Below are positions 25,119-36,700 of a stretch of 64,000 nucleotides of DNA, in pieces. The DNA is from Piezodorus guildinii. Taxonomy: Eukaryota; Arthropoda; Insecta; Hemiptera; Pentatomidae. Made by a program: the position numbers and the translations under genes. The notes beneath the pieces were generated by a model. The model made no database searches. It was not told the origin of the DNA and saw nothing but the letters and a program-made list of their open reading frames with translations. Position 1 is the stretch's first letter; the number at the start of each line of letters is the position of its first letter. Location: assembly GCA_023052935.1 (NCBI GenBank), contig CM041292.1:82966169-83030168 (forward strand). Reading direction: 5' to 3'.

Positions 25119-26024
25119 AAAATCTGGTGCGGGCAACACACGACTTTCACTTACCTCGATTTTTAAAATCAATGAAAGAATTTTCAAATACAGTTAGAGA
25201 TAAAAATACGTGAAACTATTAAGGAATTAATCAAATTGAATTTATATAGAAACATGTGTTTTATTAAAAAATCTATTATATTATTATCTAAAATAACCAG
25301 TTAGTCTTATCTTCTTCTCATCACTCTGTATTAACTTCTTAAAAGCTTGTGTATGAGATGATATTTTTTCTAAAATCTTTAGCTTTCCAACGGTATATCA
25401 TACATCTATATTACTGCTCTTATGTTCAAAAACGAAAAATTGCATTAAAAAAATATTTTTTCTGTTTTCTCCTTTAGTTGGGTATCGAATTTATTCAATT
25501 TATATATTTACCTGTTTTTCATCAGCGTTAACAAGATAATCTAGTTATTATTATTGAATCTACAAAATTAAAGGTACTTTAGGGGAAGACAATTTAAAAA
25601 AATCGGCATTTAAGCCCTGTCAGACCATTTTTATCCAAATAAAACCTACATGATATTAAAACCCATTAAAGTTTACATCGATATAGCGAGTTTAATCAAA
25701 ATCGTCGGAACCGTTTTCGAGAAAATCGAAAAAAGGTGCAAAATGTATAGTATAAAGTGCCTCTTCTGGTAAGCTCATTTTGATGAAAATAGTTTTGTTA
25801 CGTCTCGGGCGTATAGTTGTCTTAAATATGAAATTTCAGTTTCATAGGACTTACCGTTTCCGCCCGGGAGTTACCACACACACACACACACAGACCTTTC
25901 TGCGGGACTTGGTTATTTGGACTCAGGGGACCCTAAAACGTGTATTTCCGTTGAAAACTGGAATTCGAAAATTTTCACGATCGCAATACTTCCCCTTGCT
26001 ATATATAATAGTAAGTGAAAGTAA
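25119..26024 (-). repeat. Family A element, copy 6 (near full length)
   Basis: Starts aaatctggtgcgggcaacac, then gactttcacttacctcg, and ends agtaagtgaaagt. It is one of the best-preserved copies and useful as a family reference. Confidence 0.75.
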
Positions 26025-26867
26025 AAAAATGAAAGTATATGAATATTGTACCGTTTTGTATTAACGTGTACGAACTCCAAAATAAAATAAAATTCTAAGA
26101 AATAGAATCGTGAAAGCTTCGACATCGCAATGAAGATTTTTCAACGTATAATTAAAATTTTTAAGGAAAATCAAGACGAGGTTTCCCTCCTCCACATGAA
26201 AGGGACGAGAGAGCTCACAACCAGTAATAGAATTTCAAAGATCGCTGAAGCTTATTGGAAAGTCTGATGGAAAGGTGTGACTGAACTGACACGACAATTT
26301 CGACAGCATCGGGAGAAAGTTTCGGTTTAGGCTGGGTTGAGATTAAATATTCATCGGATCCAGGCCTGGATACTCCAGTCATCCGTGGAGCTATCGTAGT
26401 GCAGGAAACAATGGGATACGCGGAATAAATTTACTCCATGACTAAAGTGTCAGCATAAGGTAGACCAAACAGAGAGATAACTCATAAATGAACCTAGCGA
26501 AAATAAGACAGTACTTAAACAAATAGGATAACAAACAAAAAAAAAAAAGTTAAAAATAATGGAATTATTCTTCAAATGTCTGGATTAGGTTCTCGCCAAT
26601 CATCATTAATTTTTACATCAATATTGTAAAAATATTTTTAATTGCATTAGTAGGATTTCTAATGATCCTGATTGCCTCGAAGAGCTTTTGATGTGCAGAT
26701 TTCCTGAGATTTAAGAGTCAGAAAAAATGCGTTATTTTTTACGGTGAAGAAGAGCTTGAAGGTAAGAGAATATTGAAATGATGATCTAGTGCTCTGGAGA
26801 AAGTCTAGAACATTGAGATATGAAAATGAATTACTAAGTTGGAGACAAGAGAAGGTGATATGGTGAT

Positions 26868-27062
26868 ATGTGTGACATCCACACAACCAGCTCCATTCCT
26901 CAATGTAAATCCAGTAACCCATTAAGTAGGTATAGTTACAGAGTAAGTACTTCCAAAATTGATATAACAGAACATAAGTTCTCTTTCCAGTGCCTGACTC
27001 AAACCCGGATACGGGAGTTAAAAGTTCATTGCCGTACCCACTACGCTACACCACTATAGTTT
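26868..27062 (-). repeat. SINE family E, tRNA-like head
   Basis: Read on the minus strand from 27062: a TGTAGCGTAGTGGGTACGGC A-box region, then GGGTTTGAGTC as a B-box about 30 bp further on. An unrelated body follows. One copy only was seen. Confidence 0.55.
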
Positions 27063-27364
27063 AGCTTAACGACTACTAACAATACAGCAATACAAGCTTA
27101 TGTGACCATTGCTGCGATTTTGATTACCATACTATATTTACTTTTGGATTTGTAATACTAAAAAAAAAATAAAGGATACAAAAATAAAGGATTCCCAAAA
27201 AAAATAATAATAAATAAAATAATATACAGAAATATATTAAAAATAAGATAGTTATAAGCAATTACAAGTTAAAATAAAATATCTTTAAAAAAAATTTGTT
27301 GAAGTCTTCTACATTAATTTCGAAACAGAAACGCGATTTTTCAATTAACATAAACTAAATATAA

Positions 27365-28186
27365 AAGTCTGGTACGGGCAACACACGACTTTCACTTACC
27401 TCGACTGTTAAAATCAATTTAAAAACTATTAAATATACTTCAATTTGAAAAATATTTTAAGTTGATTTTAATAAAACGTGTATCCATTTTCATTGGAAGC
27501 GTAATTTAGATTAAATAATATAACAATAATATAATATTATAATATAACAATAAAAATAATCAATAATAAGTGTATGCACTACTCCTATCTTTACATTACA
27601 TTTTACAACATTGTGTATCAGATAATATTTTTTATGAAATCTTCCTCTTTCCAACGATATATTATACGTCTAAATCACCGTTATATTACAATAAAAAATC
27701 GTTTTGTTCTTTATCACATTCCTTAAAATTGTATATTTAACCGTTTTCTATCTATGTTAATAAGATGGTATGTTTTATTTTTTCAAATCTACAAAATTGA
27801 GGGTATTTTGGATGAAGAAAATTTAAACTATCGGCATTTACATTTAAACCCATAAAAATTCGCATCGATGAAGCGAGTTTAATCAAAATCGTTAGAGCCG
27901 TTTTGGAGGAAATCGTGAAAAGGTGTTAAATGCATGGTATAAAGTGGCTTTTCTGGTAATTCGATTTTGATAAAGAAGATGCAGTAACATCTCGGGCGTA
28001 TAGTTTTCAGTTTTATTCAACTATCGTTTTCGCGCTAGACCTAGAACACACTCACACACAGACCTTTTTGCGTGGCTAGGTTATTGACTCTAAAACGTGT
28101 ATTACCAGTGAAAACTGGAATTCGAAAATATTCACTATCGCAATGCTTTCCCTTACTATATATTTCATATACAGGTAAATGAAAGT
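27365..28186 (-). repeat. Family A element, copy 7
   Basis: Starts agtctggtacgggcaacaca, then gactttcacttacctcg, and ends acaggtaaatgaaagt. Internal deletions relative to copy 6. Confidence 0.7.
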
Positions 28187-28459
28187 AAAATTAGTATTGG
28201 CATAATAAATGCATATGTTGAGTTATTACTAAATAATATTTGGATTGGAAGAATAATGAGGAATCAGATTAAGTATGAGATCTTTTTCTATAGTAGCTGA
28301 CGTTTTAGCCTAATTCTGAGTAATATGATAAAGGCTAAAACAAGTTGATCTCTGTATATAGATACTAAAAATCTAAACACTCCATCAACTGCAACCTTTA
28401 AAATATAATAATCAATTAAAAAACCTATATATGTAATAGGTAGACATTTGAACTTGAAC

Positions 28460-28705
28460 TACTGTTGCTAATCGGACGATGCTATAGTGGGAGTCCTAAA
28501 TCTTGCATATCCAGGTTTAATTAGGATAGGGATCTTTAACGAGTACCTGACATTGCACAAGCTCGGAATAACCTTTTGACTTCCCCTCAGGCATAACTAA
28601 GGATTATTTACTCCCATTAAAAAATCCTAGGACCACCTCCGGGTTTGGACCCGTAGCCTTTGGCATGGAAGGCTGTTATGCTATCCTTCTACAGTTGATC
28701 CCGAA
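28460..28705 (-). repeat. SINE family C, copy
   Basis: Diverged full-length relative of the 40021-40310 copy (aatcggacgatgctatagtg; tttactcccattaaaaaatc). The B-box is degraded (gggtttggaccc on the plus strand). Confidence 0.7.
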
Positions 28706-28709
28706 GCTA

Positions 28710-31590
28710 GGCTTGAACACAACTTTATCAGACAATTTATAAAACTTTTGTTTGTTTTTTCTTATTAAATCATGGCTATTCGTATTGTTTAGACGAATAT
28801 GGCTCATAAAAAGTGGAAAGCTAGAATGAGTTTTTAAGAAAGACATTTTAAATAGGATTGTTTTAGTGTTATTTTTTGAAATCCTCTTTTAAATCGACTG
28901 CGATGACTAATACAAAGTCTTCATGAGATCTGGAACTTGAGTGCTCTATCATAATTATTGTTATGAAGATATTGAAAATCACAAAATGTAAAGCTATCTG
29001 GGAAATGGACACGTGGGCAACAGGAATGATAGTTGTGCAGCTAATAAATATTTTTATATCTTTTTTAATGAGGTTTAAACTAGAATATATATAGCGATAA
29101 CTATAAATATGATTTAGTTATGAGTATGTTATAGTTGGATATAAGAGTCCCGTTAGGCAGGATATAAGAGAAGGTAGGTGAAGGAGCATATCGCCCACTG
29201 ACCGACTGTACCTAATCCTCTCGCCTCATGGCTGCAACCGCACCGTAAGGGAAAGTTAACTCCTAGGCGCAAGGTTATCAAAATGGGACTCCACTTCTTC
29301 GTGTCTTCTTTCCATTAGTAATACCTTCATTAGTCTTCGATTAGTTCACAAAGGTCAAGCACGAAGGCACTGCGATTGAAACTTTCAATACATTCGATAC
29401 AGTAACGCATCCTGTGATAAGGAGGCCATAGCGCTACTAAAAATAAATAAGTCCCTCTTCATAAGAAAACAACGGAAAGTAGTTGCTGAATAGTGGCGTA
29501 GCCTATGGGAAGGACAAATAAGTCACTTCGGAGGGCACTGCACTAGGGATGGCGAAATCCACTGGGATCAAAATTTATTGATAGAAACCACACATTGAAA
29601 GTCACATGGAATTGATAAAGGAACTACAGTGCGGAAAGAAACCATAAATCGATAATCCTTATTAGGATGTTTGATCTCCAAAAACCTTGACGAAAGCCTG
29701 TTTTGCTAAAAGAGAGTAAAGCGCTAGAACAAATAGAAATGACTTTGAGAAACCAGTGACAGATCCAGAGATATTTTTTTCAAAGAAAGAATTTACTTTT
29801 TTTAAGAAGGAGTTTTATCATTCTTACCAACTTCAATGAACCAAAATGGTCTTATTATATTACAACAGCTCATGACTATTAGTACAGTATTTAATATATT
29901 TTCTTGTACTTTAAATTAGCTATTATTTTTTCCCATGTTTTTACTAAGAGAGAATTTTCCCTCATTCTTTTCCGCTACCCATCTTAATCTACTTCAACAG
30001 ATGAACAGATGAATCTACTTCCGAACTATATAGCCGAGTTCATTAGTAAAAACAAAATTTTCAACTTCAGTAAATTTGAAGAGCCAATATTTAAGTAATT
30101 CTTCTGTTAAAAAGTAAGTTAAGAAAAAAAAAACGAATAATAACATCCTGAGGGTATTACATATATTTTATGATTTTTAAAATAATTATTTCACCTAATG
30201 GGTAAGTTTCCCCCACTTTTCATTAAAAACACGTTATTTCATTTGTTATTAATTAATTTTGGATTATTGATCTTTATTCCAAGGAAATATTCATTAAGTT
30301 TCATTCGTGTCAGTGAATTCATCTAAATTTATTCGGTCATATTGTTGTGAATTGAAAGAGAAAGAACTTAATGTTTTGATTTATTTAAACAACAGTTAAT
30401 TCATAATTAGTAATAGCTTATAAGGCATTACTAAAAAGGTGGAATATTATTTATTCTTCGATACATATTTGTAAATCAATATTTTATAAAATAAAAATAA
30501 TTCAAAGCCTATATAACAGGTGTCCCGAGAAAAACCGGTAACACATGTGGAATACTATAGAAATTCAAGGTTTAGAAATACAATTAATTATTATTATTAT
30601 TTAAAATGAATTCCTTTCACTTTAGATACTCTTTAATGGCTGGTTTTATGTTCAACACTTTTTTTCCCGATTTCTTTAAAGTGATATAATAATTATTCCT
30701 TGGAAAAGTCAAATTAAAAATGATGGGATACATGAAATTTTACTAATTCAATTATCTGGTTGGCTTTCAGCTACAACTATTATCTATATTTATAAAATAA
30801 AGTGTCATTCAACTCGATTTTCTGGTCATCGCGGATATCAAAATCATTTGATCTCTCTCAAAGTCTATGGTTGGTTCCTGGAGTTTCGCCTTACCGTCTA
30901 GGTGTGCAATAAGGCTGGCTTTTCGAAAATTCCTCCTCTAAGTAGTGGGACAAATATTTTTCTAAAACGTAAAAAAAATCAGTTTTCGAATAACTAAAAA
31001 AACTGATGTATTCTCCTGAAAAATTATAAGTACTCATTTAAATGACAATCGAATTTCTAACCACTTGGAAACAAAATCATCTTAATCTGACCAGTATTAG
31101 CAAAGATAATATATAATAATTTATAACAAATATATTTAAGCATGTTGAGTATCGTAACTATGTTCCGTGTACAGGGTCCCATCGACACATGTATTGGTTT
31201 ATTAAAAATAATTTCAACAGGCTAAAAAATGTTTCATTTTAAGAATATGATAGAACATTATACTTCTATCATCTATGAATACGGATATTTAAGGTAGGAG
31301 ATTTCACCTAGCTTTTGGAAAAATAGCATTTATGTTCCAAACGAATTGTGACAATATACAACGATTATGATTAAAAGTTGAGCTATACTGGTTAACTATG
31401 GCCATGCCTTCCTCTTCTGATGAGCTACTATAGACTGGACAGCATAAAATTAAGATCTGAGAATAATTAATAACTTTATTCGGTGCACATATTTATATAA
31501 AGAGTAAATTATTGACCTATAGCGAAGTCATATGCCTTTAAGTTACTTTTACCATAAACACATACCTATGTACGTATATCAACATAAATT
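28710..31590. other. Long stretch without recognised genes
   Basis: AT-rich. A moderately GC-balanced block at about 29150-29760 (cctctcgcctcatggctgca) looks like an old mobile element but shows no translatable domain. Nothing else was identified. Confidence 0.4.
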
Positions 31591-31594
31591 GACT

Positions 31595-31955
31595 ATGTTT
31601 ACGAAATTGATTTTTTCATATATTTGTATTCTCATCATTTAGTTTTATCTAAATATTCTATTTGATGTTATCTAATGAATTCTCAAGTCCTTAAAAAACG
31701 CGATTTAGAAATGCTGTCATTTTCTAAAAGTACTAATTACGCATTTATTTTCGTTAAAATCATTCTTAAAAAATTCATTTCATAACTTTAATATGATGTT
31801 ATTATTATAGTAACAAAATAATTCTAAATTTTAAGGCAAAAAGACCGAAATCAGCTAGTTTAATAATATAGTAATGAGAGATTTTCGCGCTTCCTGTAAA
31901 ATTTCCTAGAATGGATATAGTTGATATAGGAAATCAACGTCTCAATTATTGAACC
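31595..31955 (+). mobile_element. Family B MITE, copy 3 (left end lost)
   Basis: Interior matches the other two copies and the right terminus is intact (ggaaatcaacgtctcaatt). The left inverted repeat is missing. Confidence 0.65.
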
Positions 31956-32473
31956 AACATTTCTTAACTGTTAACTCTAATTCGGTAGGTGTATCAACAT
32001 ATCAGATAACAAGTTCCCATACAAGATAAACACTATCAGGCATGACGAGATACGGATTTACTAAATTGATCCTATCATAGAGCAAATGTTAGGAGGAAAA
32101 GTTTAGAAACGTGAAAGGGTAAAGTTCGAATCATAACAGGCTTCTCTTTGGGACAAACTGCAATCCGTTTAACGTCGAAACTTAGCTGCGATCCAGCTAA
32201 ATCTGGAGTATCAAAATAATAATAATATTCATAAATCAAATCCAAAATTCTAATAAACTATTAAAAAGATACGATTATACATGGTTATTTAAACCTAGTT
32301 ATCGTTTTCAAATAAGCTTCAATTTTGGCAAACTAAAATCGAAAAACATGTAGTTGCATGTAGTATGCAGCTGAAAATTTGATCAACCTTTATAAGGGAG
32401 AGATTTGAAGGTCGAATTTGTAAAGGTTAATAGAACTGAAAAATGAAATATTATTAAATAAAATATCAAATTG

Positions 32474-32830
32474 TTTAATTCACTAAAAATTTAAATTAAG
32501 AATAAATAATTAGTAGTTTTTTAATTGTCCCAAAAACAGTTTATTACACATAAACTTTTCGGGGGACCTTCCCCACCATCAGGACTCGCTCTAGTATCTA
32601 TCACATTATATTTTAATATTACGGATAATTTGTCAATAAGATTTCGTCTTATGTTCTTCATAGGGTTGAAACCATCCTCCATGTATAAATTATCAGATAT
32701 ACTAAAATATAATTTGATAGAAAGTAAAGTGAGTCCTGATGATAGGGAAGGCCCCCGAAACGTTGACTCCTTTTAAGTTTATGTGTAATAAACTGTTTTT
32801 GGAAGAATTAAGAAACTACTAATTATTTAT
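32474..32830 (+). mobile_element. Foldback element with the best hammerhead-like motif, copy F4
   Basis: Flanked by tatcaaattg at 32464-32473 and 32831-32840. The leader is 27 bp. Long inverted arms lie at 32501-32590 and 32729-32830 (aataaataattagtagttt; aacagtttattacacataaa). The right arm carries GAGTC at 32731-32735, CTGATGA at 32736-32742, a GGG/CCC stem, GAAACGTT at 32757-32764 and GACTC at 32765-32769. The outer GAGTC/GACTC pair forms a perfect 5-bp stem I. The left arm contains a decayed mirror copy of the same motif. Confidence 0.75.
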
Positions 32831-33545
32831 TATCAAATTGCATTCTTCCAATTAACCTATTTTTTTACTATGCAAATAATAATTTGTTTTTACACTATCC
32901 TCTATTAAATTTAGTTTCTAAACAACCAGCGAACTATCGACAATTCATTTCACATACTCATACTTACAAAACATTTAATTGATGTGTTTAAACATATTAA
33001 GAAACTATAATTTAATTTAAACATGTTTTCATTAAAAATTCGCATTGAGCAGTCAAATTAACGAGAGACTTTAACGCCATGCACGCGATGTTCCAATACG
33101 TCCTCCGATAGTTTCGGTCTCATCCTAACTTATTGAAAGAATTTTACTAATCTTGAAATCAAATATGTTTATTTTAATAAGCTATTCTCTGAATTTATTT
33201 AAATTTAATTAGTATTAATTTTGATCAGTAAGTAGATTTATGCTTTTATATTAAGAAAAAAAAATCATTTACATACATAAATGCAAAACTATATTTATGA
33301 CTTAGTTAGCCTGATAATTAATAGTTGAAAAGTCAGGATTAATCAGAATTATTTATAACAATTAACATAGTTATTCTATTAAATTTAAATTCCATTTTTA
33401 GCACCTCAGGTTACGAGATAACATTTAACAGAAATATTATTGGTTAATATGTAGAAGTGATCATCAAACACCAAAAATATATCTTTTGTATACAATGTTC
33501 TTAGGCTTAGAATACAGAATCCGGTTATTCCATAAAAACTATAAA

Positions 33546-33571
33546 TAAAAAAAAAAAAAAAAAAAAAAAAA
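33546..33571. repeat. Poly-A tract
   Basis: About 25 consecutive A residues followed by TA repeats. Confidence 0.9.
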
Positions 33572-33866
33572 ATATATATATAAGCCAATTTTAAAATAAC
33601 TATTTTTTTACATTTTAAAAATAAATAATAAGTAATTACCACTTCTAAAATGACAGTTCATACATAGTATGAGATATATATACAGTTGACACATGTTATT
33701 TATATATTTTTACTTGATGATATACAATCATAAGTATTAAATATAATAAATCAAATATAGAATATTGGTTTTTTCAAGTACGATATTGGACATCCGACCA
33801 AATGTCAAGTGTGTTCCACACGAAACATTAATTATACTTTGGTGTTAAACACGTTAAGATGTACTC

Positions 33867-34080
33867 ACCTTGAGAAGAACCTTAGCTGACCTCGAACTAT
33901 AATAACACAAACTGAACACGAACAATGCGGCAATATCCTGATAGTGTACGCAGTCAGGCACAGACACCGAGCACCATACTTCTCCAAAGGGGTTTGAGGC
34001 GGTACTGCCGCTGGGTGAAAGACCTGTTCCAAGGCGCATGCGCTCCCTGCTAAAGTTCACGTCGCATACTCTCTTCACTT
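33867..34080 (-). promoter_or_regulatory. Candidate first exon and promoter
   Basis: A CpG-containing island-like block in otherwise AT-rich DNA. On the minus strand it carries a GCGCATGCGC palindrome at about 34035-34044, which resembles the core of an NRF-1-type site. The sequence runs open (from ATGCGCCTTGG) to ctcaag|gtgagtac, a consensus 5' splice donor at about 33866. This fits the first exon (5' UTR or short coding) of a minus-strand gene running towards lower coordinates. No following exon was recognised, so the gene's identity is unknown. Confidence 0.4.
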
Positions 34081-34389
34081 GTCTGTCTTCCTAAAATTGT
34101 ATTCGAGAATTTATTTATTTTGGAACTATATAAGCTGTTTCATCATAGATGAGATGATAGAAAGGTCAGGTGGATTGTAATGAAATGAAAAGAAAAAACA
34201 AAACAAAAAAAAACTACAACTAAAAAATAGCAATGAAAAAAAAGAAACCCCGTAATAATTAGCATTGAAAATTAAGCAGAGAAAGTTGCTAATTGTTTTC
34301 ATTAGAATGTCGAAACGAAGAATTTGGGATGAGTTCGTAAGATTAGGACAAAAGGTAACCAATCCGAGTAAGCTATATTTTTTGCATCC

Positions 34390-34775
34390 GTAAAGAAACG
34401 AACTTTCTGTGCAAAACGATGATGATAGTGCAAGCTGTACGAAAACGAATGATCTAGTCTCAAGAATCAGCCACCATACCTTGTAAAAATTAGGAGAGGA
34501 GACCAGAATATAATAGGCAATGCAACAACGAGCAGAGGGTACCAGATTGCAGACCTTGCAAAAACGAGCAGAAGAATCCAGTCTCCAGACTAGACGAAAA
34601 CAAGCGGTGGGATCCTGTTTCCAACATTGCAAAAACGAGTTGAGTAAACCTGGCTCAAGTACCATACGAAAACTGGCAGACCCCAAAATTTGTAAATACA
34701 AGAAGAGCAAAGCCTCCAGACTCTGCAAAAGAGAACAGGGAAAACCATTCTCAAGGCCTTGCCAATATATCCATA
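34390..34775 (+). repeat. Degenerate ~36-bp minisatellite
   Basis: A repeating pattern of about 36 bp (units like 'aaaacgagcagaa..ccag.ctccagac') covers the block. It keeps plus and minus frames open (86 residues plus strand, with QKRAEESSLQT-type repeats). The long minus frame of 224 residues here is a by-product. No protein domain. Confidence 0.55.
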
Positions 34776-34799
34776 AGTAACTTCCCACATTAAAACTCA

Positions 34800-36700
34800 T
34801 CCTGTATTTGGAGAGGCTATCTTAGTTTTTGTTCAGAAGTAAGCCATGATACCAAACTGTCTGAAAATGGAACTGGTACAGAATTTAATTTGGACTTTAT
34901 TTTTTTAAGGAGTTTTTGATTTATTTTTTACAGATCAGTTGAGGACTTTGACTCATTGCCTTCTGTTTTGTTTTTTTCCTATTGTAGATACATACTTAGA
35001 ACTCGACCTTTACAATATACCACATAATATTCTATCCAACTCTTGACAAGTAGTACTGCAAATTTTTTGAACTGATGGTTAGGGGTCTGCAACTAAAGAA
35101 AGTTTTATGAAGTCTGTTACAGAATATTTTTATGTCTAGATCCATGTCTACAGAATGGGGATATCATCATACCTAGATCCACATGGAGAAACTCGAATGT
35201 CAAAACTGTAGGCCAATATGTCTTCCCCTAGTAGTCTATTACTTTAACTCCTAGAAGCTTATGCTTCTAGAAAGGAAGCTCAAGTCAATAGTTTAAGGCA
35301 AATTATAGTACACTATTAGCAATCAGCATTTAGCCCTCTGTCAGACACAGGACGACATCTTCCCTCTAAGGACAATTATTGAGAAGTCATGGGATAGAGC
35401 ATGTACCTCATGTTTCTGGGCATGAAGACATTCTTTAATTCCATTTCCCAAGAAGAAACATGGATAAGTTTTATACTTTATTACAGACTGCTACTAAATT
35501 AATAAGTGCCATAAAACAGACATTATTAGAATAAACAGAAGAATGTTCAAGACAATCAATATGGAAAAAGATCTTCGACAATTTATTATATTTAAGTGAA
35601 TTTATAGGCGTTGATAACTTCGAAGTTTTACGCCTTTAAGTGTAAATAAACAAAAGATCTTAGACAAGATGAAATCTATAGTCTTCTCTTTTCTACAGTA
35701 TTTATAGATAAAATATTTTAAAAAATTAAGTAGAAAATGAAAAGTAAGGTAGAGGGAAAGTTAAACATAAGAATAATTCTAGTCATGATGGTTTTCGCAG
35801 AGAATATTGCTTATAACAATGAACATTTTGTTTATGCTCTCATTTTTCAACTTTTAAAAGGAAAAAAAAGACTTCTTGCAGGAGATTACATAAGAGAGTT
35901 GTAATAGATAGATTAACTGGTGATTTTGCTATTTTTCAACAGATGGCAACTGCCAGGTCAAGATAAAATGTGATTGGTCCATTATTAAGGTTTAAAGATC
36001 TAGTTTGAAAATGAATGTTTACTGAAATATTCTCTACATTAAAGAATTTTTTCATTGACCATTAGTTGCCAACTCATCTCAGTCAGGTCTACTTAGTGAC
36101 TGACAGGCTTACCTCTGTCACATAAAAAGTTTATAAAAATCTTAAAAGACTTTCTATGTAATTAATTTGATTCTTTATCAATTTATTTCCCCTCCTCTCC
36201 CCAATAAAAAAAATAAAATATTGTAAATATGATCATGGGATATCCATGGATGTAAGGAGGATGGGAAGAATGAAGTTCTTACACTCCACAACTTAATAAG
36301 AAGGGAAATAATGAAAGATTTTCCAAGGAAATACTCTGCTGCAGTTTTATACTTTAAATCTATTTGTGGTGAAATCTACAGAAGGAAATTGGGTTCTACA
36401 TTTCAATGTAAAGTCATTTCCCTGACCGAATGATGAATGATACTAACATTTGCACTTCATTGAATTACTGTTTAGGTGGAAAAATAGTGAGTCCAAATAA
36501 CTTCTTCTTAACACATTCTCTGTGTAAAATGTGACTAATACCATCACCCTTACCGCTAAAAAAGCAAGAGTAGGGAATGATACAATCAATCTCTGAGTGA
36601 GCGAGATGACATTCTGGGCACCACAATCTAATCGATGAACCCCTTGAGACCAAATTCACGATAATGAACAATGACTTAAAGTTTTATTTAAAATAATTAT
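34800..36700. other. No gene recognised; short LINE tail near 35.6 kb
   Basis: The 35588-35655 segment (tataggcgttgataact; gttttacgcctttaag) resembles the last ~70 bp of the I-type LINE at 3764-5618. A 68-residue minus frame at 36465-36671 has several Cys residues but no recognised domain. Confidence 0.4.

Noticed and set aside
28240..28360. Another hammerhead-like element (gctgacgttttagcctaa)
   Set aside because: Only part of the motif is present. No CTGATGA, no clear arms and no duplication could be confirmed.
34126..34800. 224-residue minus-strand open frame
   Set aside because: It overlaps a degenerate ~36-bp tandem repeat and T-rich sequence. The translation is rich in F, L, S and C without a domain, and the opposite strand is open too. 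It is a by-product of repeat structure.
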